Positions 1-10,526 of a stretch of 64,000 nucleotides of DNA are shown here, piece by piece. The stretch is from Lates calcarifer (taxonomy: Eukaryota; Chordata; Actinopteri; Centropomidae): assembly GCF_001640805.2 (NCBI RefSeq), contig NC_066848.1:23050483-23114482 (forward strand), given 5' to 3'. The position numbers and the translations under genes are program-made. The stretch's first letter is position 1, and each line of letters opens with the position of its first letter. The notes under the pieces were generated by a model. It did not search any database. It was not told where the DNA came from and saw only the letters and a list, made by a program, of their open reading frames with translations.

Positions 1-858
1 GTCGTCCGTCTCCCACAAAACCTCCCAGACAGGAGCACTCGTAACTCCCCAGCCTGTTGATACAGGCAGCATTGGGGTCACATTGATTGTTTTCATTGCA
101 TTCATTTATGTCCGCACACGTCAGTCCATTTCCCACAAAACCACTGTTGCAAGTACACCGGTATGACCCCATGGTGTTTACACAGTCTGCATACAGGCTA
201 CAGATGTTGTTGGCACATTCATCGATGTCAACACAGCTCTGCCCGTTACTTTCAAAACCACTGCTGCATGTGCAGCGGTAGGTGCCTGGCAAATTTTTAC
301 AACCTTTGTAGCCAAGTGAGGAAGAACAAACACGAGGAGTCTCTGAACATTCATCTATGTCAAGACACAGGTAGTTTCCATTGCCCTTATAGCCAGCATT
401 ACAAGTACACACATAGGACCCAGGATTGTTAGTGCAGGTGGCGTTCCAATGGCAGATCCTCTGGTTAGTGCATTCATTAACATCAGTACACTGGAAGCCG
501 TTGCCCTTGAAGCCAACTTTACACTGGCATTGCCGCCCTCCCTCAAAGTTAGTGCAGAGAGCGTTGGCATGGCAACCCCCGTTTTCTTTTTGGCACTCAT
601 CAATGTCCTGGCAGTTGGTGCCATCTCCAATGTATCCACTGAGGCAGACGCAGCTATAGCTGCCCAGAGTGTTGTTGCAGCGGGCCTGTGAGTGACAGCC
701 ATGCAGGCCAGTGAGACATTCATCAATGTCACTGCACAGCAGACCATTGCCCTGGAAGCCCATGCGGCACGCACAGGTGAAGTTGTTGTTGACCTTCAGA
801 CACTCGGCCTGAGGGTGGCACCTGCTGCCTGCTGCTTCACAGTCCCTCAGGTCAGCAA
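1..858 (-). CDS. Tandem EGF-like (calcium-binding type) repeat protein, one large exon, partial
   Basis: The reverse strand is open for all 858 bases and encodes six complete EGF-like modules plus a seventh cut by the window edge. After a first module starting ADLRDC, each later one opens with a calcium-binding signature: DIDEC four times, DVNEC and DINEC once each. The C-x-N-x4-Y/F-x-C pattern typical of Asp/Asn beta-hydroxylation recurs (for example CNNTLGSYSC). The 5' boundary is a pyrimidine-rich acceptor ending TTTTCAG just above base 858, entered in phase 1. Such modules make secreted or cell-surface adhesion and matrix proteins. Several EGF modules in one exon is unusual for fibrillin-type genes, where modules usually have separate exons; uromodulin-, tectorin- or mucin-like fish proteins are alternatives. 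No signal peptide, transmembrane segment or C-terminal domain lies in the window, so I give no gene name. A decayed duplicate lies at 6853-7480. Confidence 0.85.
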
Positions 859-2221
859 CTGAAAAGAGCGAGGGTAGGAGAAAAGAGCTTGAGACATGTT
901 CAATCTGATTATCTGTTAGTTTCTGAAATAGATATTAAGGTAGCATGTGTTATTTGGTGTCTGTGCGTTGGGTAAAAACAGTAATGATGATTTAAGTGAA
1001 GCACCTGCACTGCAGTGTTCCAGCACCGCAGATAGACTTATCAGCCACAGGAGTGGGAACCTGGGAGGGCAAAGACAAGAAAAGCATGAGAATCGACTAT
1101 TATCTGTGATGGTACCAGTAGTACCTTTTGACAATAATAATAATATACTTTTTCAGAAACATATTAGGCATTCTAAAAGTCTCCACTGTCAAAAATGCGG
1201 TGAGGATTATGTAGCCACGCATCACATGAAGTCTGAAATGCCTCTGTTCTTGAAATAGGAACTAAAGTCTTGATTTGACCTAATTGCAGAGTGTGTGTTA
1301 CCTTTCTTACTGTATTCTGTGTTTCCACAGCCTACTTTCATCCTACTGGAACAATGGTTGTGTGTCTTTTGTTACGATCAGTGTAGCACAGATAAACCTG
1401 TTGTCTTATCCTGACTCACCACCCAGAGGGGTCATTTACTGTCATTCTGCTCTGGCTTATCCAACATTACATCTGATTCCTGCCAGATAATGTACATAAC
1501 ATTTTCTTAATTTTATTCAACAGCATGTAAATCTCATTTTAAAATTACGGCAAGACTTTTTCAGTAGAGTAGAAGACTAGACTTATTATTTGACTTTAGA
1601 ACTGCTGATTTATGCTACATAAACTAATAGAAATATATATTTTTTCTCACCACTTGTTCAAAAGTCTAAAAACCTTCCAGCCTCTCCCTGCTGCCACAGT
1701 TTGTTTGGGGAGGAGTTGTATTCAAGGTGTACAGGCAGTGGCTCAGGGAAGTAGTTGAGCTGAATTATGAGAATTATGAGAATAATGACAGCAATCCTTG
1801 TTTGTTCTGATTGGATTACCATCTAAATGTCAATATTCCCTTAGGGCCATATAAGGCTTTTGTCTGTGTCTCAGGGGAAGGTTCTGGATGGACAGACAGA
1901 ATGTGGAGGACTGTCTACTGTAAATCATATCAGTCCTCCCTGTGGGTCTGCAGCTGGGACAGAGAAGGGTATGACAGCAGCCATAATATCCATCTACATC
2001 TGTAACATTTATAGCCATTTGAAACTTGAGGAAATGCTCCCTGTAGTGATGTCAAAGTACACTGGAAGTCTGAAAGGTCTTTTTTTGAGAGTACCAATGC
2101 TTTAAGCATTTTACAGTTCTACTGTTTTTCTTTTTACTCACTCAGCCTTTCTTATTATTCATTCTCTGTCTGTGAATATAAATATATTCAGTGTATTGTT
2201 AATTCTGTTTTAACAAAGTTA

Positions 2222-2400
2222 GTTTGTGTGTTAGATGAGAAGAGCTCTTATATCTGTCCATTGAATATGAAGGTTTAACCAACAGCTGGTTAGCTTAGCT
2301 TAACTTAAAAACTGGATATGGGGGAAACAGCTAGCCTGACTCAAAAGGTACCAGTGCTCTGCCTACCAGAACCTCTAACTAACTATTAGCATACAGTATG
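2222..2400 (+). repeat. Teleost dispersed-repeat fragment (GGTTAGCTTAGCTTA family)
   Basis: The text GTTAGATGAGAAGAG..., then GGTTAGCTTAGCTTAAC, a run of G and A, then CAGCTAGCCTGACTC and CTGCCTACCAGAACCTC matches from memory a repeat very common in perch-like fish genomes. Parts of the same family appear at 12030-12130 and 61530-61640. It is non-coding, and I do not assign a superfamily. Confidence 0.6.
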
Positions 2401-2942
2401 CATTCAATGCATATTAGAGTTTATGGTCCTGCTTGCAACTTGTAAATAAAAATAATAGAATAAATAAATAAATAATAAAATAATACATATATAATAATGA
2501 TTAGTTAATAATACTAAAATACTTAGAGATAGTGCTGTAAATCCATTTGTAAATGTAATAAATACAATTAATTTGTACATAACAAAACAATTAAATAAAT
2601 CAACAATTATATAGATAGTGACAAAGGAAAATAATAAAAGTCTTAATATTTTTTGTTAGTTTTGTTTATACCTCTAATATGAAGACAGGTGAGGATTGAG
2701 ATCATGGTAAACAATCAATAATAAATTGACACAGGTAAGACATTAATACGTGTTTTAGGTCAAATTTAACAGGGTATTACTGACAAAAGTAGTTTGATAA
2801 ACAGATCCATATGAACCATTCTTCAAAGCTTTATACTTAAACCATAGAAAAATTGACCATGATAGAAAAATCAACAAAAATATCAAGAAATATAAAATTC
2901 ACAGACCGTCACCGCTAAAAGAAGACCTAGAGATTTTCACTT

Positions 2943-3200
2943 ACCACATATTTCCCTGTCACCTGGTAGACTCCGAGTCTTTGGTGGAGGAGAAAGTGCG
3001 GACTCCCCTCCTTGGGACCTGTCTCCTTCTCTTCGTCTTTCTCGGTAGAGTCCAACCTCTGTCGTCAAGCAGCCTCTTCCAATTCCGTCTCCTCCACCTC
3101 TGTCTTCATTCCTCCACCCCTGGGACTTGGGACAATGGTCCACCTCACCATACCATGCACTGCCCTGACATCTTAAACCTCTGGGAAGGGGAACACCCAT
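2943..3200 (-). other. Weak candidate upstream exon of the EGF-repeat gene
   Basis: On the minus strand an 87-codon open frame ends at a good donor (GTGGTAAGTG, at about 2934-2943). It leaves one base over, which is the phase needed to join the 858 exon. The encoded sequence is Gly/Arg/Ser-rich and resembles no domain I know. A clear acceptor and signal peptide are lacking, so this may be chance. Confidence 0.2.
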
Positions 3201-4520
3201 ATTCCCCTGCTTATGTGTCAGCTCTCACACAATAAGTGGACCAGTCCCCTAAGGCCTTCGTTTGTCCCCTTCACTGTAGACAAGAAGACGGGACACCAAA
3301 ATCACTTTCATTCACCTGTTCATCTGGGGAGAAAGGGATTTAGAGCCTTTTGGTATCTAGTATTTTACTGTGATTCTTTGCCAGAGATGTTGTCAGTTTG
3401 TAGCAGAGACGCATGCTACAAACATGTGAATCATATTACAATCACCACTGACAGCAGTATAATAACTTGACATTAATCACACCATTTAGACCATTTAGAC
3501 CACTTTTTTCATGAGCCACCAAACTGTTTAAAGCTGCATATCGTTGCTTTGGCTTTAACCTCAACATCAGTCGATCCTGTAAGTGTGAACTAAACTGATT
3601 TAACCCCTACATTCTTCACAATGACTGTTATCTATAATATTGTCCTATATGGCAAATCCCATCCATTCATGATATGAATATAAGATAAAACAAATCAAAA
3701 TGTCTAACTGCTGTTACTCTAAAGCAAATTCTATTACCTAATTTAAGATTTCATTATATATTATATCATATATCAAGCAGTCACCTGGTGGGCTTAGTAT
3801 ACAGCATGACACACAGAGTAATAAATCCTTGGCAGCAGCTACTGCACAGATAAGGCAGCCACAGATACAGAGCAGGTTTCAGAGCTCTGTCTGCAGACGG
3901 GAAAAGTGGTTCTGTTTTTATGGACTGTTGTTAGAATTTATTTATCTGATCACCTGGGCTGGTACAATTGTTGACTTAAGTTACACTTGACTTTAAGTCA
4001 TAAGGCGTATGGTCTGGGGTTTCTATTGCTTAAAAGTCTGCGGCTGTAACCAGCACAGTTTCTCTTCTGCTCCGTTAGCAGTGTATAATGGAAGTATAAA
4101 CCACTATATGTTACACAGCTATCATAGAAATTTGGCTACTAGAGAAGATGTTTCGTAATATAACCTGCGTACCAAAGCAGCCTTCAAAGTGTGGTAACAC
4201 AGTTTTTAACATTTGAGACAAAACTGTATTTTTCTCGAAAACTCAGTGGTTTGTTTTACTGGTCTGAGTTAGACATTTTAAATATAAAAATGCAAAGCAT
4301 GTATGAAAATGTCTCAGTCAGTAAAATAAATAAATAAATAAATAGGACCATTTTACTTTGAAGCATAAAGGAGGAAGTAATTTGACAAGAAAAGAAAGAA
4401 GAAAAAGGAAGTGTGTGCAACTGCGATTTCTCACAGCGTCTTTCAACTTTGCATGGAATGGACTGACAGAGAGCCAACAAGGAATATTCATCAGTTCATT
4501 TTGGGTTCATTCATTTCATT

Positions 4521-6946
4521 ATGAAAACTTGGATTGCCATTATTCTCACTGCTTTTGCAGTGGGAGCCTCAGCTCAAAAGTGTAAGAGTCTTTCTTGTTA
4601 TCCAGTAACATTTTTTTCATGTTACAAGTAGTGACATGTTGGTGATGTTGGTGGCTAGAGAAAGAAAGAAGAAATTGTGAATTATTTATATTTGATTATA
4701 GTAGTTATATGGATATGGATATGGATATATTATACAAAGATAACTTTGTATACAAAAGTTGATTTGATCTAATTATAGTTACCACATGTTTTGGTTTGGG
4801 GACAGCAGATATTCAGAGCTCCTAAGTCAAAATGAGTCTTCACTGATTTCATTATTTAGAGTCTGATGCATTGCTTGCCTTGTTTCACAAACTTATATTT
4901 CTTTGGAATTGATGCAGTTCTGGAAATAACAGACTCGACAATGCAGCCCCATGTGTAGGCCGTAACATTAAAGGTGGGGATCTATTAGCAGAAATATAAT
5001 AGTAGAATATAATATACAAAAATATGTTTTCTTTAAGTGTGTAATCATGTAAAACTAATCATCGTTGCATTTTTGTTCGCTTCTATGAGCAGTTTATATC
5101 TGCATAGGAGAGGTTCCTCTTCCACAGAGTCCATGTTGCACCATCATGTTTTTACAGTAGCACATTAACAGTACCAGTGTCTGCCATTGCTTATAGTTTT
5201 ACAGATTAACTACTAAATACAACATCTAAATATACAGTGTTTCCTCTGTGGTGAATGTGTGGGGGTGGGTTGACATGGTTATTCAATAATCAATGATAAT
5301 TAAAAAAAAAACTTGCAGGAGAGGACTCTAGCTTTCCTGTTATCAGCAGCAGAGCCACTGCTGTCAAAGTGCATACGTTTAAAATGACTTTCAGACATTT
5401 GGGGTAACGTCTGTCCATTGATGATTTTAAAGACACTTAATAACGCTTGTGGGAGCTTTTCTTGTGTTTAACATAATGTCTCCTGTCCTCCTCCATTCCG
5501 TGTGTGTGGATGAGCTACTCACTCACACACATGTGAAACAGGAAAAGAGGAGATAAACACATAAGTGACAACAAAACACAGTTTTCTTGACAGAGTAGCC
5601 TAGTCAATGCGGTAGCTGATGCTGTTTTATCATATGTCAGCCAATATAGACTCTACAGCCCAAAAACAGAATGTTACAATAATCAAGTCTTGATGAGATA
5701 AATGTGTGAATTAGAAGTTCATCATCTGCCATGGAAAGGGAACACTGAATCTTACCTATGACGTGTAGGTGAAAAAAGGTGTCCTGACATCTTTAATATG
5801 CTGATTGAAGGAGAGAGCAGGGTCAAATGTGACACCCAGATTATTGGCTGTGTTACTTTGAGAAATCACATGGTTGTCAAAAAATTATTGTTACTTGATC
5901 AAATGCTTGTCTATTTTGTACTGGCCAATGACCAGCAAGTCAGAGAGTCATCAGCCTTTATGGCCACATATAGCTGGGTATCATCAGCGTAGCAGTAAAA
6001 ATGAGACAAGAATCACAAGTGCGAGGAGCTGGTGGAGACCTAGTAAGTCATTTCATCCTCATCAGCAGTGTGGAGGGCTGGTATTAGGATGAATCATTTA
6101 AATGTTCAACACTGAAATGTTTACCTTGATGTCATTTTCTTTTCTCCAGCTGGGTCCGTATCCAGCTGACTCACAAACCAGTGACAACTCCACTGAATGC
6201 TCCCAATTTGAAGGCGTGAGTATATCTAACATTCCTCATTCATGAAAGAACTAAGAAAGTATAACCACATAGTTAGATTAAAGTGTCAATATTTCCTAAT
6301 TGTAATACCTTGCCCTGATACAGTGCCATTGCGGATGCCATTCACAAGCGTTATGACAACTTCAACAAGGACATGGTGGAGGAAGTCCAGGTGAGTGCGT
6401 GTCCAACTGGGGGGAAAAAACACGTAGTTTTGTCACAATACTACAAAGTCTTCATTCAGTATCCTAAAAAGACGCCACTAACTGAGTAACAAAACATCCT
6501 GTCTGTCTTTCTGCAGTATGACCCTGATGCCCGTCTCATTGTGGTGGATGTGAAGAAGCCAATGGGAGAACGCAAGAGTGACCTGACCAATATGGCCTAT
6601 TACATGGAGAAAGATGTATGCTGAAGCTATTTGTATAATATACTGAATATATATTTCTGTTTTCTAGAAGGCTTAAGGAGAGGCCTGGCAACTTACCCTG
6701 TCATTACTCATCATTTTTTTCTTGTAGGTCAAGATGCTGCCCCTGTTCAAGAACCAGGACAAGTTTGAGCCCACTGTGGGCAGCCAGAAGCTGGAGATGG
6801 AGAACATCCTGGTCTACTATGTGGATGAGAAGGCCCCCACTTTCACCACAGATAGGGCCTCTGGGGGTGTTTTTGACCCTCAGACACTCTCACTCACATT
6901 GGTACTTGCTGCCTGCTGCTTCACAATCCTTCAGGTCAGCAACTGA
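4521..6946 (+). pseudogene. Broken and chimeric duplicate of epcam (copy A)
   Basis: Exon 1 (4521-4581) encodes an intact signal peptide starting MKTWIAIILTAF and has a good donor (GTGTAAGAG). The next recognisable epcam sequence is the last 46 bases or so of exon 3 (about 6003-6046). It is followed by exon 4 (6150-6215), exon 5 (6324-6390), exon 6 (6517-6615) and exon 7 from 6728. Exon 2 and most of exon 3, which carry the Cys-rich N-terminal part and the thyroglobulin type-1 domain, are missing, so exon 3 has no acceptor. Exon 7 leaves epcam homology at about 6850, before the transmembrane segment, and reads into antisense EGF-gene sequence to a stop at 6944-6946. Exons 8 and 9 are absent. 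Bases 6003-6852 are nearly identical to 14690-15537, introns included, while exon 1 and its flank are much more diverged. A working product seems unlikely. Confidence 0.85.
4582..6002. other. Gap replacing epcam exons 2-3 in copy A
   Basis: No epcam exon 2 is recognisable. Bases about 5630-6000 look like a dispersed repeat: they contain GGGTATCATCAGCGTAGCAG, a phrase I recall from many fish genomes, and they abut the resumption of epcam homology at about 6003. The rest is A/T-rich with no gene seen. Confidence 0.45.
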
Positions 6947-7480
6947 AAAGAACAAGAGTGAGACAAAAGAGCTTAAGACATACTGAAACTGATTATCTTG
7001 TCAACTCATTTTTTTTAGAAAATGTTTAGAGGTCCAATATTTCAATTGATTAACTCCAGATAAAGTTTTGCAATATGCATAATATTTTCTTTATTTTTAA
7101 AACATGTTTATCTCATTTTAAAGTAGGAATAAAGTCTCTCAAAGTCTTTCTTTTTTATTATCTTTAATTTTGTTTATTCAATGTTTAACTCCATGAACAC
7201 TTTCTGCAATAAAATGTTATTGTCTTTGTTTAATTCTTCAAAATGCTGTATATCTCCATCTCAAGATGAAGATATCTGACATGTCATCCACCTCTGTTCT
7301 TGAATTAGGAAGTAAAGTCTTGATTTGACCTAACTGCAGTGTATGGTATCTTCCTTACTGTATTTTGTGTTTCCACAGCCTACTTCCATCCTACTGGAAC
7401 AATGAATTGTAACAGTTAGGGTAACTCAGATAAATCTGTTATCCTGACTCACTACCCAGAGAACTCATTTTTCAATTAAT
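6853..7480 (-). pseudogene. Decayed duplicate of the first EGF module and upstream flank
   Basis: Read on the minus strand, an acceptor-like TTTTCAG near 6945 is followed by a sequence close to the start of the 858 exon (ADLKDCEAAGS). After that it has lost key cysteines and gained a stop codon. Bases 6945-7010 then follow 859-925, and about 7280-7480 follow about 1230-1480 (shared phrases include AAAGTCTTGATTTGACCTAA and CATCCTACTGGAACAATG). Similarity is clear but well below that of the neighbouring 6003-6852 block. It starts exactly where epcam copy A stops, marking a duplication junction. Confidence 0.75.
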
Positions 7481-7930
7481 CTCAAAATTAATGGAAGTTA
7501 TCCCAGAGTTCCTGTAAGTCCTTTATGCATTGATATAAATGTTTTGTCATCATTCTCTCAACCTAATATTAATCCATACTATGCATTTTGAACAACTGGA
7601 CTCCTCTGAACCAATGTCCAAGTATTATCCCACTATAGGGAAAATTTGGTTGCAGCCAAGTGTTAAATATTCCATCATAAATACAACATAAAAGACAACA
7701 TAGCTGTCAGAACACAACAATATAGTGCAATACGAAATCACTACATGTGAAGACAAAAAACTGCTCAGTACCAGCATTTGTGCAAATTCAGCCCACAAAT
7801 TTTAGTGAAAACAAAAGAGTCTTTGAGTCCTATGAGTTGGGACTCTGTACCCTTTACCTGAAGGTAGAAACTCAAACTCCATCTGCAGGGTTGGTCAGTA
7901 CAGTCCAATATGGTGTAGCCTCCCCTTGTG
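7481..7930. other. Non-coding stretch
   Basis: A/T-rich sequence with two overlapping open frames of 61-70 codons on opposite strands. Neither resembles a known protein, and neither has splice support. I see nothing further here. Confidence 0.4.
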
Positions 7931-7936
7931 TCCTGG

Positions 7937-9314
7937 GCCCGGTTTTTCAAAAGGTTTAATCTGGATAAAATTGATCTGGATTTGGTAATCCTTTTTTTTT
8001 TTTTTTTTTTTTTTTGCCATCCATGATCACATAATCCATTTTACTTTTGAGACGGTTTTTTCAAAGCAACATCGGATTGGATCAATCTGATCCGGACAGA
8101 AACTTTTCAAGATCACCAAATCTGGATAACCAGCGCTCTAACAGGATAGGAAATCACAATGTAGAACTATAGATATGTAAAGAGCAACAAGCAGAATAGC
8201 CAGTGTGGGGTCAGTACAAGTTTATTTTTATTTGAAACAAAAACACACACACACACAAAAAAAAACACCCTCTTCCAGCAGTCCGCTCATCTGAGACCTA
8301 CAACAAATAAATAAAACATTACTCACAAACACTGTACATTGAGGATATTTAGAACAAGTTTCAAATATAGATGTATTGAATTAAATAAAAAGGTTTAATG
8401 TCAAATACTCAACAATAATTTCAGAGTTCTTCATCTGATGTGGAGAGACCAGCTTGTCTGAGCTTGGCCTTTAGGAGGTGGATCTTAAGTCCGGCCTTGG
8501 TTTGCTGTAGTTTGGTGAGAGTCAGTTGTTCCGCTGCCAGACAAATTTGTACTTCTGCCCTTTCAGTCTCTTTTTGCAGAAGTGCCTTGTAATCATCATC
8601 TTTGTTTGATGAAGCAAACAGGATGTGCAATAAGGGACACAATAGTTAGACACTATTTCTGATTTGGATTTGTTTTGCCACCAGTGATGCCATTGACATT
8701 GCTTTGTTATTCTCTTTTATCATTGCATGCATCGGTAAAAAAATAATCTAAAAACAAAACAAAAATATCTTTGATTGTGATGAATACACATTAATTAATG
8801 ACAGAATTAAATATATTATTTGTGGTCAATATTGACAGCTGTTTGGGGGATTATTTTATGAGGCCAAACTCTTTCTACTTTGCTGTAGGCCTATACTGAA
8901 AGGCTGAATATGTTATAGCCTACATAATCACTGTAGCCTGATGGATGAACAAATCAAATTAAAACCTTTTGAATAAATAGGATATCTTGTAGGCCATACT
9001 GCATGATCCAAATATAGTATTATTTGATACAATTTTGAAGTTTCATCATATTTTGGGCCTGAAATCCATGCTGAATCCACCCTTCTGATGGGATCAGTAT
9101 AATCTAGAGTTTTTGGATCAAAGTGATCCCAATCCTACTAAAAAGTTCTAAAAACCCCAAACTAAAGGTTTGATCTGGATCAAAACCAAGATTGGATTAC
9201 GTGATCTAATCCGATTACGTAATCCGTTTTTTTCTTTTGAAAAAACCCATTTTCAAGATTTGATCCAATCTGTTATCCAAAATCTGAGCGGATTACTTTT
9301 GAAAAACTGTTCCC
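7937..9314. mobile_element. Harbinger/ISL2EU-like DNA transposon remnant with inverted ends
   Basis: The left end reads CCCGGTTTTTCAAAAGGTTT. The right end, read on the other strand, gives GGGAACAGTTTTTCAAAAGT, so the ends share GTTTTTCAAAAG in inverted orientation. Repeated GGATTA/TAATCC phrases lie just inside both ends. Inside, 8421-8642 on the minus strand holds a short acidic helical frame. The size (about 1.4 kb) suggests a non-autonomous or internally deleted copy. I could not identify a clean target-site duplication, so the superfamily is an inference. Confidence 0.55.
8421..8642 (-). pseudogene. C-terminal fragment of a transposon-borne Myb/SANT-like protein
   Basis: The 73-codon frame is a Lys/Glu/Leu-rich helix (KETERAEVQICLAAEQL) ending in LRQAGLSTSDEEL. 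From memory this resembles the tail of the Myb/SANT-like DNA-binding accessory protein of fish Harbinger-type elements. The N-terminal DNA-binding part is not seen, and no transposase catalytic domain is present. It sits wholly inside the 7937-9314 element. Family assignment is tentative. Confidence 0.4.
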
Positions 9315-9599
9315 TGTTGGTTGCAAAGATCAGAAAGCTGAGCTTGATTCACCCCAGTAACTTTACTGGCCAGACTAACAAACTACAAGAATGAATTTTT
9401 TATCACAAAATAAAGACATTGTTGTACCAAATCTTGCTACATTTTTGTTTTTATTTGCTATTTTTTTCACCTTTATTACTGAAGCATGTTTTACTTTTTA
9501 TTACCTGCAGTAGAACTTCAGACCATGTGATGCAGTGTGACTGATCCAGATTTAGGAGAGGGTAGAGAGCTAGGATAAGTCAGTTTGGACCGAAAGACT

Positions 9600-9931
9600 A
9601 TTCCTCTACCCAGCCTACTTCTGGCTAATGTCTGATCCAAAGAAGATGGAATGGATGTGGTGGTACTCAGACTCACTCAGCAACAGGAGATTGAAGACAG
9701 TTGTGGCCACATCTTTGCACAGACTTAGCTTTGTTGCAATATCACAGATCAAGCTGTTGCACAGACAGACCATTGCCAAACCAATGGATTCCAGCAGAAT
9801 GAGGGGATTGAGACTCTATTTGCAATGATAATGCCTGGTGCTCAGTGTGGATGGACAATGTTTACCAGATGTCAAGTTTTAACTCACCAGTGTGTTGCTG
9901 TTGTTTACATTCCTCCAGATGCAAACTCAAA
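9600..9931 (+). mobile_element. Possible LINE endonuclease fragment
   Basis: At 9882-9926 one frame reads THQCVAVVYIPPDAN, which resembles the AVYIPP motif of the apurinic endonuclease domain of fish non-LTR retrotransposons. Flanking sequence in other frames is degraded and no reverse transcriptase is seen. It is short and badly decayed. Confidence 0.3.
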
Positions 9932-10010
9932 CTCAAATTTAATGTCTTTATGAGTGACATAGAGGGATTACATTTGTAATTTTGTTATATGATGATAATT
10001 AAATTGAATC

Positions 10011-10526
10011 TTGAATCTTAAATTCCCAATGACAGAATGCTCAGACAGAGGTGGGAATGATATGGACAATGAACAACCTGTCGATACCACTGATGATACT
10101 GTGTGGGACTTTATTGAGACCACAGTAGAAGGACTTTCTCCAGGGGTCAGAGCCATTTTTATCAGATACTCTGTGGCAAGGCAAAGTCCCAGACTGAACA
10201 TCATCAAAAAATACTGCATCTATGCTGAGACTGTTGTTCAGGATGAAAGAAATCAACAAATGAAGGAATCCAAAGCAACAGCTGAAAGGTTCCAGATGGT
10301 TCAGCTGGCTTATTATGCTCCATCTGGAAGAGAAAGAGGAGGAGGCAGAGGCAAAAGCCTAGGACGAGGGACAGGCAGCAGCTTCTCTTTTTTAGTACTG
10401 TACTGTTTGTCAGAAGTGTGGTCAACTGGGTCACTAGGCTACAGATCGCATTGCCATAAGGCCAGAGGAATTGGATGGCAAGTGAGGAACATCGCTTCCA
10501 CAACCTGTCAATGCGTCCATGAATAG
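10011..10526 (+). pseudogene. Retroelement gag-like remnant
   Basis: A 171-codon open frame has an acidic N-terminal part, a helical middle with many charged residues, and a Gly/Arg-rich stretch. A CxxC...GH arrangement like a nucleocapsid zinc knuckle lies at about 10408-10434 but in a different frame, followed by a stop. This suggests an old frameshifted copy of an LTR-retroelement or endogenous-retrovirus gag. No protease, polymerase or long terminal repeats were found nearby. It could instead be a chance open frame. Confidence 0.35.

Larger units (their letters stand above)
859..4500. other. Non-coding stretch between the EGF exon and the broken epcam copy
   Basis: This is A+T-rich DNA, presumably intron or 5' flank of the minus-strand EGF gene followed by flank of the epcam-like copy. 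Bases 859-1480 resemble 6945-7480, and about 4140-4325 resemble about 11297-11490, so most of it belongs to a duplicated unit. It holds a dispersed-repeat fragment (2222-2400), an A/T-rich tract (about 2440-2660) and one weak candidate exon (2943-3200). I see no convincing gene otherwise. Confidence 0.6.

Noticed and set aside
426..691. Plus-strand open frames opposite the EGF exon
   Set aside because: Antisense shadows of a conserved minus-strand coding exon.
355..774. 139-codon minus-strand open frame over the EGF exon
   Set aside because: Out-of-frame shadow; the true frame one base over gives regular EGF modules with DIDEC motifs.
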